From: Micromonospora sp. ALFpr18c
GTDB lineage: Bacteria > Actinomycetota > Actinomycetes > Mycobacteriales > Micromonosporaceae
NCBI RefSeq assembly: GCF_008868155.1
Contig: NZ_WBKR01000044.1
Span: 1 to 33,316 of the forward strand
Direction: 5' to 3'
Length of the DNA: 33,316 bases
Shown in pieces: positions 32,644-33,316 of the stretch; within the stretch, counting starts at the first letter, position 1, and every line of letters begins with the position of its first letter. The position numbers were made by a program, and so were the translations under genes. Below the pieces are notes generated by a model. It saw only the letters and a program-made list of their open reading frames with translations, had not been told where the DNA came from and ran no database searches.

Positions 32644-33153
32644 ATGACCATGCGGCCCATCCGGATCATCGGCGACCCCGTCCTGCGCACCGAATGCGAC
32701 CCGGTCACCACCTTCGACGCGGAGCTGCGCGCCCTGGTCACCGACCTGATGGACACCCTGCTCGGCGCGCCCGGCCGCGCCGGCGTCGCCGCACCCCAGA
32801 TCGGCGTCAGCGCCCAGGTGTTCGTCTACGACGCCGACGGGCACCGCGGGCACCTCATCAACCCCACCCTCGAACTGTCCGACGAACTCCAGGACGACGA
32901 GGAGGGCTGCCTGTCCATCCCCGGGCTGTACTTCCCGACCGCCCGCGCCCTGCACGCCACCGCACACGGCGTCGACCAGAACGGCGAACCCCTCAGCATC
33001 ACCGGCACGGGCTTCCTCGCCCGCGCCCTGCAACACGAGACCGACCACCTGCGCGGCACCCTGTACGTCGACACGCTGCGCGGCGACATCCGCCGCCGCG
33101 CCCTACGGGAGATCCGCGCCGGACGCTTCGACTCACCCAGCCGCCGCCGCTGA
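32644..33153 (+). CDS. def: Peptide deformylase
   Basis: This 169-residue metal enzyme removes the formyl group from new protein N-termini. Its three motifs are GVAAPQIGVS (G-x-G/A-x-A-A-x-Q family form), EEGCLSIPG with metal ligand C89, and QHETDHLRG with H131, E132 and H135. The length and ends are normal. The gene has its own leaderless-type promoter and is convergent with a GNAT gene, with 4 bases between their stops. Actinobacteria often carry two deformylase genes, so this may not be the only copy. Confidence 0.95.
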   Translation: MTMRPIRIIGDPVLRTECDPVTTFDAELRALVTDLMDTLLGAPGRAGVAAPQIGVSAQVFVYDADGHRGHLINPTLELSDELQDDEEGCLSIPGLYFPTARALHATAHGVDQNGEPLSITGTGFLARALQHETDHLRGTLYVDTLRGDIRRRALREIRAGRFDSPSRRR

Positions 33154-33157
33154 CGCC

Positions 33158-33316
33158 CTACCGGGCCGTCACCGTCCACTCGTCGTAGTCGGCCACCCGG
33201 GTGAAGCCCACCCGCTCGTACAGGCGCACCGCCGCCGCGTTGTCCGCCTTCACGTTCAACGTCACATGCGTGACGCTGTCCCGCAGCCGGCCGCACAACC
33301 CGGCCACCACCGCCGC
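33158..33316 (-). CDS. GNAT-family acetyltransferase, 5' partial
   Basis: Only the C-terminal 52 residues are in the window, read from the right edge to the TAG at 33158-33160. VTLNVKADNAAAVRLYERVG followed by FTRVADYDEW is the C-terminal half of a GNAT fold, with the N-x3-A-x2-L-Y-x3-G-F motif typical of RimI-like enzymes. The substrate cannot be told. The gene is convergent with def. Confidence 0.82.
   Translation of the reverse strand, partial: AAVVAGLCGRLRDSVTHVTLNVKADNAAAVRLYERVGFTRVADYDEWTVTAR

Overview
This is high-GC, Gram-positive actinobacterial chromosome, most likely from the family Micromonosporaceae (Micromonospora or a relative). The support is the very G/C-rich third codon positions, the frequent GTG starts with overlapping GTGA/ATGA junctions, and a gene order that matches the actinobacterial pgsA2-DUF881-sbp-DUF881-gcvH-garA-ftsR-DUF151-merR block, which in Mycobacterium tuberculosis is Rv1822 to Rv1830 with gcvP close by. 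No phage, insertion sequence or CRISPR array was seen, so the window reads as resident chromosome.

Region 1 (1-8322) is a selenocysteine locus. It starts inside the catalytic subunit of a respiratory formate dehydrogenase, whose reading frame crosses an in-frame TGA at 362-364. A hairpin directly after that codon has the geometry of the bacterial SECIS. The iron-sulfur subunit and an NrfD-type membrane subunit follow in overlapping frames. Next come the selenocysteine tRNA (anticodon TCA), selA and selB, so one strand holds both a selenoprotein and most of the machinery that decodes its UGA. selD is not in the window.

Region 2 (8323-15845) is a mixed set: a probably frameshifted small membrane ORF, two tiny genes behind leaderless-type promoters, a CNNM/HlyC-type CBS-domain membrane protein, an endonuclease III-like HhH protein, small hypothetical proteins, a tandem universal stress protein, a family-19 methyltransferase, a GAF/SpoIIE-type phosphatase and a MarR regulator.

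Region 3 (15846-22312) is the conserved block. A CDP-alcohol phosphatidyltransferase behind a structured leader is followed by DUF881, small basic protein, DUF881, gcvH, garA (FHA), ftsR (MerR-like), a DUF151 nuclease-type gene and a second MerR gene. It joins the cell surface and division with central nitrogen and carbon metabolism.

Region 4 (22313-30966) lies between that block and gcvP. It holds a truncated hemoglobin and a flavohemoglobin in tandem (probable nitric oxide defence), a DivIVA-like coiled-coil gene entered through a duplicated start region, an NAD(P)-binding protein, a MerR-PP2C fusion, a sirtuin, and a glycine riboswitch in front of gcvP. gcvH and gcvP supply two parts of the glycine cleavage system.

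Region 5 (30967-33316) has a small DUF5999-like gene, a PabB-type chorismate enzyme, peptide deformylase behind a leaderless promoter, and the C-terminal end of a GNAT acetyltransferase.
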